NCBI RefSeq assembly: GCF_000282315.2
Contig: NZ_AKJN02000007.1
Coordinates: 868,001 to 932,000 of the forward strand
Origin: Pseudomonas sp. GM41(2012)
GTDB lineage: Bacteria; Pseudomonadota; Gammaproteobacteria; Pseudomonadales; Pseudomonadaceae
Length of the DNA: 64,000 nucleotides
Reading direction: 5' to 3'
The position numbers and the translations under genes were made by a program. The notes under the pieces are model-generated. The model searched no databases. It was not told the DNA's origin and worked only from the letters and a program-made list of their open reading frames with translations. Below, in pieces: positions 49,090 to 58,060 of this stretch (the stretch's first letter is position 1; the number at the start of each line of letters is the position of its first letter).

Positions 49090-49366
49090 GCTGTTGGCGA
49101 TTGTGCTGGCGCTGCAATTGGTTGGCTGCGCCACGGCGCGAACGCTCGATGCCGCCAAGCCAGGGGCGCCGGTGGTGTATTCGGGGGCGCGTCTGGATTT
49201 GTATGCGATGAACGGCGGTTGCTGCGCCATGGACCGCTTCGGCGCAGAAGCCCCGAGCTACCCCGGCGTCGACCTGCCGGCCAGTGCGTTGCTCGACACG
49301 CTGCTGTTGCCGCTGTCGGTGCTCACGGTGATCGGGGTAAGTTTTCAGGCAACGGGTGGATTGTAG
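49082..49366 (+). CDS. YceK/YidQ-type lipoprotein
   Basis: A 94-residue small lipoprotein: signal LAIVLALQLVGC with a lipobox cysteine at residue 16, then ARTLDAAKPGAPVVYSGARL and a hydrophobic segment DTLLLPLSVLTVIGVSF, as in the YceK/YidQ family. Function unknown. The start overlaps the ubiX stop by 8 bp, so it is translationally coupled. A family B repeat follows. Confidence 0.75.
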   Translation: MNKLLAIVLALQLVGCATARTLDAAKPGAPVVYSGARLDLYAMNGGCCAMDRFGAEAPSYPGVDLPASALLDTLLLPLSVLTVIGVSFQATGGL

Positions 49367-49374
49367 GAGAGCCA

Positions 49375-49507
49375 TGTGGCGAGGGGGCTTGCCCCCGTTC
49401 GGCTGCGCAGCAGTCGTAAATCCACAGCTCGCGGTGTATCTGAAAAATGGAGATGGCCGGTTTTGGGGCTGCTTTGCAGCCCAACGGGGGCAAGCCCCCT
49501 CGCCACA
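49375..49507. repeat. long REP-type inverted repeat, family B
   Basis: TGTGGCGAGGGGGCTTGCCC at the left end, complement at 49488-49507, with inner stem TTCGGCTGCGCAGCAG and CTGCTTTGCAGCCC. It separates two convergent genes and probably terminates both. Confidence 0.8.
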
Positions 49508-49517
49508 GGTCTGCGAA

Positions 49518-50159
49518 TTACTTTCCTAACTTACGCAACTCATCCGACTCAACAATCCGCAGCCCATCCTGCTCTTCCAGCGCCAGTCGCCACATGGCGC
49601 GGGCCAGTTGGCAGGCTTCGATGCCGCGGTATTTGCCGGGGATCAAACGGGACAAAGGCCCGACGAATTGCTCAGCCATGCGCGGTTCCAAACGCTCGCC
49701 CAGCAGCAGCGAAGGTCGGCAAATAGTCAGTTGCGGCCAGTCCTGTGCGCGCAATGCATATTCCATTTCGCCTTTGACCCGGTTGTAGAAAATCGGGGAC
49801 CTGCGATCGGCACCCAGGGCACTGATCACGATCAGGTGCCGTGCGCCCATCTCCCGTGCACGTTTGGCGAACGCCACCACCATGTCCAGGTCCACCGCGC
49901 GAAAGGCCTGTTCCGAGCCGGCTTTCTTGATAGTGGTGCCCAGGCAGCAGTAGGCAATGTCGACGCGACCATTCAATTGCGGCAGAAATTCCGCTGGGTC
50001 GCCGACCGGATTTTCCAGGTGGGGGTGCTCGGCCAATGGCCGGCGTGACGGCGCCAATACTCGTGAGATCGTGGGCTCATTGAGCAGGCGATCAAGTAAA
50101 TGTTCACCGGTCAACCCGGTAGCTCCGGCAAGCAATACGTGTTGAGGCGTCAAGTACAT
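49518..50159 (-). CDS. NAD(P)-binding oxidoreductase, atypical SDR
   Basis: A 213-residue Rossmann-fold protein of the NAD(P)H-binding, epimerase-like class. It starts LLAGATGLTGEHLLDRLLNE (glycine-rich dinucleotide loop) and continues AYCCLGTTIKKAGSEQAFRA, LIVISALGADRRSPIFYNRV and KGEMEYALRAQDWPQLTICRP. Substrate unknown; related to TIP30/HTATIP2-type proteins. Downstream of the MORN gene on the same strand. Confidence 0.85.
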   Translation of the reverse strand: MYLTPQHVLLAGATGLTGEHLLDRLLNEPTISRVLAPSRRPLAEHPHLENPVGDPAEFLPQLNGRVDIAYCCLGTTIKKAGSEQAFRAVDLDMVVAFAKRAREMGARHLIVISALGADRRSPIFYNRVKGEMEYALRAQDWPQLTICRPSLLLGERLEPRMAEQFVGPLSRLIPGKYRGIEACQLARAMWRLALEEQDGLRIVESDELRKLGK

Positions 50160-50186
50160 AGTGTTTCCCCCTTGATACTCTTCAGC

Positions 50187-51905
50187 TTAGTTGCTCTTTG
50201 CATCCTTGCTGTCGGTGGAGACACTTTGAAGCGCTTTTCGTGCCTGCTGCTTGCGTAACAGCTGCCAGTGAGAGAGAACGGTTTTCGGCGCCCAGATCTG
50301 CGGTTCAGAGGCTTCGAAGCTGTCCGCCAGTTCGCGTTCTGCAACGGTGGCCTTGGCCAGTTTGAAGGCTTGCTCCAGGTCGTCGGTCTGGTTCAGTGCC
50401 TGGGCGAACAGTGCGTCGCCGAAGTAGGTGAAGTTGGCTTCTTCCGAGCAGCCAAAGGACACGCGGTCAGCGCGCGAGGCGGTCATGATCAGGGTGCGTT
50501 CATCCTTGAGCGCGGGAATGAAGCCGCCCGAGTAACAGGACGAAATCACGATGATCTTGTCGCGGTTTTTCAGCGGAGAGAGCACCGCGGCGAGTTCGTC
50601 GGCCGGCAGATCGGACAGTTCCATGCGCGGCTGGTCGAGCACCAGTTCGTGTTCGCTGGAGCCGTGGCTGGTCAGGTAGATGAAGATCAAGTCTTCCGGG
50701 CCACTGCGTTCGGCCAGGGTGGCGGCGGCGCGGCGCAGGTTTTCCCGGGTGGCCATCGGCCGGTCGACGAGGTGGTCGCGATGGTTCACCAAGCGGATCT
50801 GGCCAAACGCACCAAAGCGGCTGTTGAGCATATTGCTGACGTAATCGGATTCGCGCAGGAACACGCTTTGCTTGCCGTCACCGCCCAAGGTCAAGGTGTA
50901 CAGCTCGACCGCCGGGGTCGAAGCCGGCACGTTGGACAGTGCATCGTTGAGCAGACGGCCCTGGGCGAGCAAACCGAGTTCCAGGCTGTCGGGCAGCAGC
51001 TTGCCTTCGGCATCGCGAACACGCTGGCCATTGACCCACGTACCGTTTTGCACCGTGCCGTCAGTCAGCACCAGGGTGCCGTGCCCCGAGTAGCTGTCAC
51101 CGTCGAATTGACCAATGTAGAAGCTGCCGTCGGACAGGTTCAATCGACCTTGGCCGGTGAAGCGCCAGTCACTGAACTGGCCGATGTAATGGCTGCCGTC
51201 GGCGCCGATCAACTCGCCCTTGCCGTTCAGCGACCCTTCCTTGAATTGACCGAGCCAGACATCACCGTCGGCGTTCTCGTAGCGGCCCTTGCCGTGCAGT
51301 TGGTTGTTCTTGAAACCGCCGACATAGATATCGCCATCGGCGCTGTTGAACGTCCCGTTGCCTTCGAGCTGACCGTCGACGAAATGCCCGGTGAACTGAT
51401 TGCCGCTGGCGTCGCCCCGTTGGCCTTCGCCGTTGGGTTTGCCGTGGGCGAACTGGCCCTGATACGAACTGCCGTCTTCGAGTTCGAGACGACCGAGCCC
51501 TGAATATTGATCGGCCTTGAATTCACCGCGGTAGGTCATACCGTTTTCTTTGAGGGTGCCTTCGCCGTCCCGTCGACCGGCTTTGAAACTGCCGGTGAAA
51601 CTGCTGCCGCTGGTGGTCAGTGTGCCCTTGCCGTCGAACAGCCCTAGTTTGAATCCCCCGCGATAGACTTCGCCGTTACTGCCGTGCCATTCGCCCTGGC
51701 CATGCCATTGGCCCTTGTCGAAATCGCCGGCGTACCAGCTGCCGTTCGGATAATCGATACGGCCCTGGCCTTGCAGCAATCCGTTGACCAGTTCTCCGCG
51801 ATAGCGTCCGCCGTCCGGCAAGCGGGCATCGGGGGGCAACAGCGATTCGCCGTCGCCGCAAGCGGTGAGCAATAGGGTCAGAGCGAGGAGTGCAAGTGGG
51901 CGCAT
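50187..51905 (-). CDS. MORN-repeat lipoprotein with C13 caspase-like peptidase domain
   Basis: A 572-residue secreted lipoprotein. The ATG at 51905 gives MRPLALLALTLLLTACG with a lipobox cysteine; the longer frame upstream is rejected. About twelve MORN repeats of 22-23 residues (for example GSWYAGDFDKGQWHGQGEWH) fill residues 30-300. The C-terminal half is a clan CD cysteine peptidase (C13/legumain-like): the histidine in FIYLTSHGSSEHEL and the cysteine in IVISSCYSGGF form the catalytic dyad. Orthologues exist in other pseudomonads; its role is unknown to me. Proteolysis, scaffolding or envelope stress are possibilities. Confidence 0.88.
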   Translation of the reverse strand: MRPLALLALTLLLTACGDGESLLPPDARLPDGGRYRGELVNGLLQGQGRIDYPNGSWYAGDFDKGQWHGQGEWHGSNGEVYRGGFKLGLFDGKGTLTTSGSSFTGSFKAGRRDGEGTLKENGMTYRGEFKADQYSGLGRLELEDGSSYQGQFAHGKPNGEGQRGDASGNQFTGHFVDGQLEGNGTFNSADGDIYVGGFKNNQLHGKGRYENADGDVWLGQFKEGSLNGKGELIGADGSHYIGQFSDWRFTGQGRLNLSDGSFYIGQFDGDSYSGHGTLVLTDGTVQNGTWVNGQRVRDAEGKLLPDSLELGLLAQGRLLNDALSNVPASTPAVELYTLTLGGDGKQSVFLRESDYVSNMLNSRFGAFGQIRLVNHRDHLVDRPMATRENLRRAAATLAERSGPEDLIFIYLTSHGSSEHELVLDQPRMELSDLPADELAAVLSPLKNRDKIIVISSCYSGGFIPALKDERTLIMTASRADRVSFGCSEEANFTYFGDALFAQALNQTDDLEQAFKLAKATVAERELADSFEASEPQIWAPKTVLSHWQLLRKQQARKALQSVSTDSKDAKSN

Positions 51906-52017
51906 AGCGGGATCCGGGCAATTAGGCGACCGAGTATGCCGCAGCTGTTTGACCTTATATAGCCAGTAAACAGGAGAGGGCGCGAAACAGCGTGAGCTGC
52001 TTCGCATCCGGGATGGG

Positions 52018-52473
52018 TTACACGAAGCAGAGAGACAGTGGCTCGGCGATGTAGGCCGGCTTGTCCGAGCCTTCGATCTCAAGCGTGGCGGTGGCCTTGA
52101 GCAGCCATTGGCCGGGTTTCTTCTCGGTGACTTCGTTCATGTCGACCTTGAGTCGTACCCTGGAATTGACCTTCACTGGCTGGATGAAACGCACGGTATC
52201 CAGACCGTAGTTGACCACCATCTTCGCCCCTTCAGGGAGGATCAGGATGTCTTCCATCAGTTTGGGGATCAGCGACAGCGACAGGAAACCGTGTGCAATG
52301 GTGCTGCCAAATGGCGTTTGCGCGGCTTTGACCGGGTCGACGTGGATGAACTGATAGTCCCCTGTGGCTTCGGCGAACAGGTTGATGCGCTCCTGATCGA
52401 TGGTGAGCCATTCGGAACGTCCGAGTTCCTTGCCGACATAATCTTTGAGCTCTGCAACTGGAACATAGGGCAT
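52018..52473 (-). CDS. MaoC-family (R)-specific enoyl hydratase
   Basis: A 151-residue hot-dog fold protein with the MaoC hydratase-2 motif: ATGDYQFIHVDPVKAAQTPF then GSTIAHGFLSLSLIP, which contains the catalytic Asp and His. Probably hydrates enoyl-CoA thioesters. The ATG at 52473 has AAGGAG upstream; the 23-residue upstream extension is rejected. Transcribed away from lrgA. Confidence 0.88.
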   Translation of the reverse strand: MPYVPVAELKDYVGKELGRSEWLTIDQERINLFAEATGDYQFIHVDPVKAAQTPFGSTIAHGFLSLSLIPKLMEDILILPEGAKMVVNYGLDTVRFIQPVKVNSRVRLKVDMNEVTEKKPGQWLLKATATLEIEGSDKPAYIAEPLSLCFV

Positions 52474-52619
52474 TGAGACTCTCCTTGGGTTCATCGGTTT
52501 TATAGTTTTGAGGTGGGGGGATTTGACCTCCCGGATTACCACTTTAGATCAACATGGCAAATGGCTCCGGTCAACTGACCATGAATTTGGCGAATGCCGG
52601 TCTATAGCGTTGGCGTGCT

Positions 52620-52625
52620 TATAAT
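52620..52625 (+). promoter_or_regulatory. -10 box upstream of lrgA
   Basis: TATAAT 44 bp before the lrgA ATG; the -35 region is poor. Inference. Confidence 0.4.
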
Positions 52626-52668
52626 GTTCGGCCCGCTTGTGCGGGATGATATTGGCGGGAGATGACGG

Positions 52669-53031
52669 ATGTTGTTACGTGGCCTGACCTGGCTGGTGCT
52701 GTTCCAATTGCTGGGCACAGCCATCAACCACTTGTTTTTACCGATACTGCCGGGGCCGATTGTCGGCCTGCTGTTGCTGTTGGTATTCCTGATCAGTCGT
52801 GGCCAGGTTGGCGAACCGCTGAACCTCGCGGCCAGCAGTCTGCTGCGTTACCTGCCGTTATTGCTGGTGCCGCCCGCCGTGGGTGTGATGGTTTACGCTA
52901 AAGACATTGCCGCGGATTTCTGGGCCATCGTCGGTGCGCTGGTGTTGTCTCTGTTGCTGTCCATGGCCTTCGCTGGCGTGCTGATGCAGCGCATGGTCAA
53001 GCGTCACGCTCATCGTGAGGATGGCCAATGA
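52669..53031 (+). CDS. lrgA: LrgA/CidA-family holin-like protein
   Basis: A 120-residue inner-membrane protein with four hydrophobic helices, of the CidA/LrgA class that affects murein hydrolase export and cell lysis, or metabolite transport. FLPILPGPIVGLLLLLVFLI and LRYLPLLLVPPAVGVMVY are the family segments. Its stop overlaps the lrgB ATG, so the pair is co-translated. Confidence 0.88.
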   Translation: MLLRGLTWLVLFQLLGTAINHLFLPILPGPIVGLLLLLVFLISRGQVGEPLNLAASSLLRYLPLLLVPPAVGVMVYAKDIAADFWAIVGALVLSLLLSMAFAGVLMQRMVKRHAHREDGQ

Positions 53032-53744
53032 TCTTCGACTGGCACGGCGCCTGGGCATCGGTGATTCATCATCCGTTGTTCGGTATCGGTATTACGCTGG
53101 GGGCTTATCAGCTGGTGCTGGCGGCGTTCGAGAAAACCCGCTGGATCTTTCTGCAACCGGTGCTGGTCTCGATGCTGCTGGTGATCGGCGTATTGGTGGG
53201 TTGCGGCCTGACCTATGCCGAGTACCGCAAAAGCACCGAGATCCTCAGTATCCTGCTCGGGCCGGCGACCGTGGCGCTGGCTGTGCCGCTGTACCTCAAT
53301 CTGCGACGCATTCGGCAGTTGTTCTGGCCGATATTTACTACGCTGGTGATAGGTGGCGTCGTCGCTACTGGCATGGGCGTATTGCTGGGCTGGTCGTTTG
53401 GTGCCGAACACATGATCCTGATGACCATGGCACCGAAGTCGGTGACGTCGCCGATTGCCATGCTGGTGGCGGAGCAGATCGGTGGCGTCGCGGCGCTGGC
53501 AGCGGTGTTCGTGTTGATTACCGGGGTGATCGGGGCGATCTTCGGGCCGAGTCTTTTGACCCGGCTGGGTGTGCACAGCCCTGAGGCGCGCGGTATGGCA
53601 TTGGGCATGACGGCGCACGCGGTAGGCACTGCGGTGGCGATGCAGGAAAATGAAGAGTGCGGCGCCTTCGCGGCGCTGGCGATGAGTCTGATGGGCGTGG
53701 CCACGGCAGTTTTCCTGCCGTTGGCGGTGTCGATGGTGGTGTAA
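53028..53744 (+). CDS. lrgB: LrgB/CidB-family membrane protein
   Basis: A 238-residue membrane partner of LrgA. It carries the conserved MTMAPKSVTSPIAMLVAEQI, LTRLGVHSPEARGMALGMTA, HAVGTAVAMQENEECGAFAA. The GXXXHAVGTA block is diagnostic. Probably forms a transport pair with the upstream gene. Confidence 0.92.
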   Translation: MIFDWHGAWASVIHHPLFGIGITLGAYQLVLAAFEKTRWIFLQPVLVSMLLVIGVLVGCGLTYAEYRKSTEILSILLGPATVALAVPLYLNLRRIRQLFWPIFTTLVIGGVVATGMGVLLGWSFGAEHMILMTMAPKSVTSPIAMLVAEQIGGVAALAAVFVLITGVIGAIFGPSLLTRLGVHSPEARGMALGMTAHAVGTAVAMQENEECGAFAALAMSLMGVATAVFLPLAVSMVV

Positions 53745-53748
53745 GGAA

Positions 53749-54345
53749 ATGTCTATGAGCTTGCCGCTTTTTCCGCTGAACACAGTGTTGTTTCCTGGCT
53801 GCATCCTCGATTTGCAGATCTTCGAGGCGCGCTACCTGGACATGATCAGTCGCTGCATGAAACAGGGCGGCGGCTTTGGCGTGGTGTGCATCCTTGACGG
53901 CGAAGAAGTCGGCATCGCCCCGGCGGGCTACGCGCTGGTCGGATGCGAGGCGCTGATCACTGATTTCAAACAGCAGGACAATGGCTTGCTGGGCATTCGG
54001 GTGCAGGGCGGACGGCGTTTCCACGTGCTGCGCACCGAGATTCAGCGCGATCAGCTGACCGTCGCCGAGGTCGAGTGGCTGGAGGACGAACCTGAGCAAC
54101 CGCTGCAGGATGAAGACGCCGACCTGGTTGCGCTGCTCAAAGCCTTGGCCGAACACCCGATGGTCGAAGCGTTGAACATGGGCACCGAGGCAACCGGGCA
54201 GCAGTCGTTGGCCAATCAGTTGGCGTACCTGTTGCCGTTTGCCGAAGTGGACAAGATCGACCTGCTGCAACTCGATGATCCGCAGCAGCGACTGGATGCG
54301 ATTCAGGCGCTGCTGGATGAGTTGCAGGGTGAGTTGTTTGCCTGA
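53749..54345 (+). CDS. LON substrate-binding-domain protein
   Basis: A 198-residue protein that corresponds only to the N-terminal domain of Lon protease (LPLFPLNTVLFPGCILDLQI, FEARYLDMISRCM, GFGVVCI), without ATPase or protease domains. Such stand-alone domains are common in pseudomonads; the function is unknown. It is 4 bp downstream of lrgB, so probably in the same transcript. Confidence 0.88.
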   Translation: MSMSLPLFPLNTVLFPGCILDLQIFEARYLDMISRCMKQGGGFGVVCILDGEEVGIAPAGYALVGCEALITDFKQQDNGLLGIRVQGGRRFHVLRTEIQRDQLTVAEVEWLEDEPEQPLQDEDADLVALLKALAEHPMVEALNMGTEATGQQSLANQLAYLLPFAEVDKIDLLQLDDPQQRLDAIQALLDELQGELFA

Positions 54346-55662
54346 TCAGTAGGCATACCGCAACATCGCATGCGGTAAGTGCCGCAATGCAAAGAACCCG
54401 AACAGCGCCACCAGCGCTGGCAACACCAACCACCAGACCTTCGGTGGCATGGCGTTGAGCGGCGCCGGGCGCTGATTTAGCCACAAGCTCGCCGCACACA
54501 CGCACGCTGCCAGCATCGCGCCGGCCAACACATCCGTCGGCCAGTGCGCGCCCAGGTACACCCGCGACAGGGCAATCGCCAGCGCCGGCAAGCAACCTAC
54601 CAGCAGCCAGGTCAGGCGCATGCGCGGCGGTTGTCCGCGGCCGGCCAGCACGGCCAGCGTCAGAAACAGCGCAAAAGAGCCCGAGGCGTGGCCGCTGGGC
54701 ATGCTGTAGCTGGTCAGAGGATCGCTCAACACTTCCGGGCGTACGCGGGCGAAAAAGTGTTTGGTCGCGGTGTTGCCCAGCGCGGTGCAAAGCAGGGTGC
54801 TGCCGGCGAAAATCGCCTGGCGCCATTGCCGGGTGAGCAACAGCAAACCCGTCAGCAGGGCGCTGAACAACAGCATGTTGCGAAACTCGCCGATCAGCGT
54901 GAATGTCACCGCGACTTCATCGAGCATCGGGCTGCGGTGTTCCTGCACCAGGGTCATCAAGCCCTGATCGAGGGCGGTCAGATGCGGATAGCCGATAAAC
55001 AGTCCGGCCAAAATCAGGAAGCTCATTCCGGTAATCAGCATCGTCGCTTTGCGATGACGGCGCAGACTGCTGGTGGCGCTCAAGCCCACCATGACGACGA
55101 TGCTGCCGGCGACGATCCCGGCTTCAGGCCAGAAACCCTCCGGCAACGGCAGGCGAATCGCCGCCCCCGTGGCCCAGCCGGGCAGCAGATAGGCAACGGT
55201 CCAGCCAGCGGCGGCCAGCAGACTGACGGCGGCGAAGCGCGGGAAGGGCATGTCGAACATCCCCGCGACCATCGGCAGCATCGGCCGCAGGGGACCGATG
55301 AAGCGCCCGACCAGCAGGCTGGCGATGCCGTAGCGCTGGAAATACGCTTCGGCGCCGGCGATCCATTCCGGATGATGGCGCAGGCCTGGCAGGCGCCGGA
55401 TGTTCTGATGGAAATGTCGCCCGATGAAGTACGAAACGATGTCCCCCAGCACACCGGCGAGAAAGCCCAGCAGCAGCGTTTCACCCAACGACAGCGCGCC
55501 ACTGCCGGCCAGTACCGCCACGGCAAACAGCAGCACCGTGCCGGGTACGATCAGCCCGGCAATCGCCAGGCATTCCACAAAGGCCACTATGAACACCGCC
55601 GCGGCCAGCCATTGCGGGTTGACCGTCAACCAACCGGTCACGCTATCGAGCCATGGGCCCAT
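54346..55662 (-). CDS. DedA-PAP2 fusion membrane protein
   Basis: A 438-residue inner-membrane protein joining two domains. The N-terminal 200 residues are DedA-like (GLIVPGTVLLFAVAVLAG, GDIVSYFIGRHFHQNIRRLP, VGRFIGPLRPMLPMVAGMFD). The C-terminal half is a PAP2 phosphatase with its three motifs: KHFFARVRP, SMPSGHASGSF and SRVYLGAHWPTDVLAG. It may couple lipid-carrier flipping to dephosphorylation of an undecaprenyl or phosphatidate substrate; this is inference. Catalytic His and Arg residues are present. Convergent with the LON gene with no gap. Confidence 0.92.
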   Translation of the reverse strand: MGPWLDSVTGWLTVNPQWLAAAVFIVAFVECLAIAGLIVPGTVLLFAVAVLAGSGALSLGETLLLGFLAGVLGDIVSYFIGRHFHQNIRRLPGLRHHPEWIAGAEAYFQRYGIASLLVGRFIGPLRPMLPMVAGMFDMPFPRFAAVSLLAAAGWTVAYLLPGWATGAAIRLPLPEGFWPEAGIVAGSIVVMVGLSATSSLRRHRKATMLITGMSFLILAGLFIGYPHLTALDQGLMTLVQEHRSPMLDEVAVTFTLIGEFRNMLLFSALLTGLLLLTRQWRQAIFAGSTLLCTALGNTATKHFFARVRPEVLSDPLTSYSMPSGHASGSFALFLTLAVLAGRGQPPRMRLTWLLVGCLPALAIALSRVYLGAHWPTDVLAGAMLAACVCAASLWLNQRPAPLNAMPPKVWWLVLPALVALFGFFALRHLPHAMLRYAY

Positions 55663-55730
55663 AAAAACAACTCCATCGACAATTCAATTGGCCCTAGGCG
55701 GGCGAACACAATCTTCAAAACGCTATAAAT

Positions 55731-55889
55731 CCCTGTGGGAGCCCTGTGGCGAGGGGGCTTGTCGGAACGCCGCACCGCCCCGTTTGAGTGCGTAGCACTC
55801 ACAAAATATTTGGCACAACATCAATTTTGGGGCCGCTTCGCAGCCCAACGGGGGCGAGCCCCCTCGCCACAGGTCGCTCCCACAGGGGA
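55731..55889. repeat. nested REP-type repeat (A-like ends around family B)
   Basis: The family B element 55743-55873 (CCTGTGGCGAGGGGGCTTG...) lies between CCCTGTGGGAGC (55731-55742) and its complement GCTCCCACAGGG (55876-55887). The outer 12-bp pair is the tip of the family A repeat. This looks like insertion of one element into another, or a composite. Confidence 0.75.
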
Positions 55890-55900
55890 ATTTTCATTGT

Positions 55901-56599
55901 TCAGGTCAGCAAAAAATAATCGCGACCTTCGACCTGCCCCCGTCGCAACGGGTTGCGCGTGCAATACGGCGCGTAAGCCGCATCGACGAAACGGTACATC
56001 AAATGCTCATCGCGGCCGTGGGGAATGCCCAAACGTGTGGTTTGTATAATGTGAGCGGGCGCCGGGCCGATATCTTCCACCAGCAGCACTTCATGGTCGA
56101 AGCGCTTGGCGTCCCAGACCGGCACCTTCAGGCCCAACGCTTTGCAGAGCAATGTCTGTCCGGCGCAAAGCTTTTGCGAAGGGCGAGGGCGACCCTGGGC
56201 GTCGGGATTGTTCAACAGCATCTGCGCCAGGCTCGCCGGCCCGCTCAAGTCATCGACCCACGGATAGGCGGATTTGATCAGCACAGCATTGCCCGGCCCC
56301 TGGGCGCTGAAGTTCAGAGAGTCGCCGCCACGGGCGTAGTACATATAGATGTGGCCGCCATCCAGAAACAAAGCCTTACGTTTTTCTGTGTAGCCGAGGG
56401 AGGCGTGGCTGCCTTTTTCTTCGAAGTAATAGGCTTCGGTCTCGATAATTCGGGCGCTGAGCCACAGGTCGCCGACCCGGTGACGAATGACTTTACCGAG
56501 TAAATCCCGGGCCAGCGTTTGGGCATCTCTGTCGAAAAATGCATCCGCGAGCCCCTTGGGCAGGCTCGTCGCGGACGTGCGAACAGTCAGGTTAGTCAT
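55901..56599 (-). CDS. mpg: DNA-3-methyladenine glycosylase (AAG type)
   Basis: A 232-residue base-excision repair glycosylase of the AAG/MPG family, removing alkylated purines. Motifs: LARDLLGKVIRH, the catalytic-glutamate region ARIIETEAYY, DGGHIYMYYARGGDSLNFSA, QGPGNAVLIKSAYPW and CAGQTLLCKALGLKVPVWDA. Such bacterial AAG enzymes are scattered, so transfer is possible. Divergent from proA. Confidence 0.93.
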   Translation of the reverse strand: MTNLTVRTSATSLPKGLADAFFDRDAQTLARDLLGKVIRHRVGDLWLSARIIETEAYYFEEKGSHASLGYTEKRKALFLDGGHIYMYYARGGDSLNFSAQGPGNAVLIKSAYPWVDDLSGPASLAQMLLNNPDAQGRPRPSQKLCAGQTLLCKALGLKVPVWDAKRFDHEVLLVEDIGPAPAHIIQTTRLGIPHGRDEHLMYRFVDAAYAPYCTRNPLRRGQVEGRDYFLLT

Positions 56600-56734
56600 G
56601 ATGAACGGCGTTTATCAGGGCTGATTGAGTCGCGATGATAACAATTTGCAGCTTAATCACGGCTGAACGTCGGCAAATTGCCCTCCATTTCGACCATCCG
56701 CCCGTCACCGCTGTTAGTCCCGGGACGCGACAGC

Positions 56735-56740
56735 TATAAT
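56735..56740 (+). promoter_or_regulatory. -10 box of proA
   Basis: A perfect TATAAT 49 bp before the proA ATG; TGTTAG at 56712-56717 is a weak -35 at 17-bp spacing. Confidence 0.5.
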
Positions 56741-56788
56741 CTGCCGCTTTACTCTTTACCAAGACCTAAGCAAAGACCACTCCAGACC

Positions 56789-58060
56789 ATGACTGAGTCC
56801 GTTCTTGACTACATGACCCGATTGGGTCGCGCTGCCCGCGAAGCTTCTCGCGTCATCGGCCGTGCCAGCACCGCGCAGAAAAACCGCGCCTTGCAGGCAG
56901 CAGCCAATGCGTTGGACGCCGCACGCGCCGAGCTGACGGCTGCCAATGAACTGGATTTGGCCGCTGGCCGCGCCAATGGTCTTGAGCCTGCATTGCTTGA
57001 GCGTCTGGCGCTGACCCCCGAACGTATCGACGGCATGATCGTCGGTTTGCGTCAGGTGGCGGCTCTGCCGGATCCGGTCGGCGCGATCCGCGACATGAGC
57101 TTTAGGCCGTCGGGCATTCAGGTCGGCAAGATGCGCGTGCCGTTGGGCGTGATCGGGATCATCTACGAATCCCGTCCGAACGTGACGATCGATGCCGCCA
57201 GCCTGTGCCTGAAGTCTGGCAACGCGACCATTCTGCGTGGCGGCTCCGAGGCGATTCATTCCAATCGTGCCATTGCCGCCTGCATCCAGCGCGGTCTGGC
57301 CGAAGCCGATTTGCCTGCCGCCGTGGTGCAAGTGGTCGAAACCACTGACCGTGCCGCCGTTGGCGCACTGATCACCATGCCCGAGTACGTCGACGTTATC
57401 GTGCCCCGTGGCGGCCGTGGCCTGATCGAGCGCGTCAGCCGTGACGCTCGCGTGCCGGTTATCAAGCATCTGGACGGCATCTGTCACGTTTACGTCAGTG
57501 CTCATGCCGACCTGCCGAAAGCCCAGCGCATCGCGTTCAACGCCAAGACTTACCGTTATGGCATCTGCGGTGCGATGGAAACCCTGCTGGTGGACCAATC
57601 GGTCGCCAAGGATTTCCTGCCATCGATGGCCGCACAGTTCCGCGAAAAAGGCGTCGAGCTGCGCGGCTGCGAGCGCACCCGGGCGATCATCGAGGCTGTT
57701 GCCGCCACTGAAGAAGACTGGAACACCGAGTACCTGGCGCCGATTCTCTCGATCCGTGTGGTCGACGGGCTGGACCAGGCCATCGAACACATTAACAAGT
57801 ACGGCTCCCATCACACCGATTCGATTGTCAGTGAAAACCTTGCTGACACCCGGCGTTTCGTCGCTGAAGTCGATTCATCGTCGGTCATGATCAACACCCC
57901 GACATGCTTCGCCGATGGCTTCGAATACGGATTGGGTGCCGAGATTGGCATTTCTACTGATAAGCTGCACGCCCGCGGCCCGGTGGGCCTCGAAGGTCTG
58001 ACCTGCGAGAAGTACATCGTGGTCGGTGATGGCCAGTTGCGCGGCCAGGCGTCAGACTGA
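56789..58060 (+). CDS. proA: gamma-glutamyl phosphate reductase
   Basis: Reduces gamma-glutamyl phosphate to glutamate semialdehyde in proline synthesis. The 423-residue product is normal in length, with PLGVIGIIYESRPNVTIDA, CLKSGNATILRGGSEAIHSN, VPRGGRGLIER and FADGFEYGLGAEIGISTDK. The ATG at 56789 fits the family start (MTESVLDYMTRLGRAA). nadD overlaps its 3' end by 32 bp. proB is not in the window. Confidence 0.97.
   Translation: MTESVLDYMTRLGRAAREASRVIGRASTAQKNRALQAAANALDAARAELTAANELDLAAGRANGLEPALLERLALTPERIDGMIVGLRQVAALPDPVGAIRDMSFRPSGIQVGKMRVPLGVIGIIYESRPNVTIDAASLCLKSGNATILRGGSEAIHSNRAIAACIQRGLAEADLPAAVVQVVETTDRAAVGALITMPEYVDVIVPRGGRGLIERVSRDARVPVIKHLDGICHVYVSAHADLPKAQRIAFNAKTYRYGICGAMETLLVDQSVAKDFLPSMAAQFREKGVELRGCERTRAIIEAVAATEEDWNTEYLAPILSIRVVDGLDQAIEHINKYGSHHTDSIVSENLADTRRFVAEVDSSSVMINTPTCFADGFEYGLGAEIGISTDKLHARGPVGLEGLTCEKYIVVGDGQLRGQASD

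Noticed and set aside
51000..51850. Periodic 66-69 bp pattern that could be taken for a tandem or CRISPR-like repeat
   Set aside because: It is the codon reflection of MORN protein repeats; the DNA copies diverge and there are no unique spacers.
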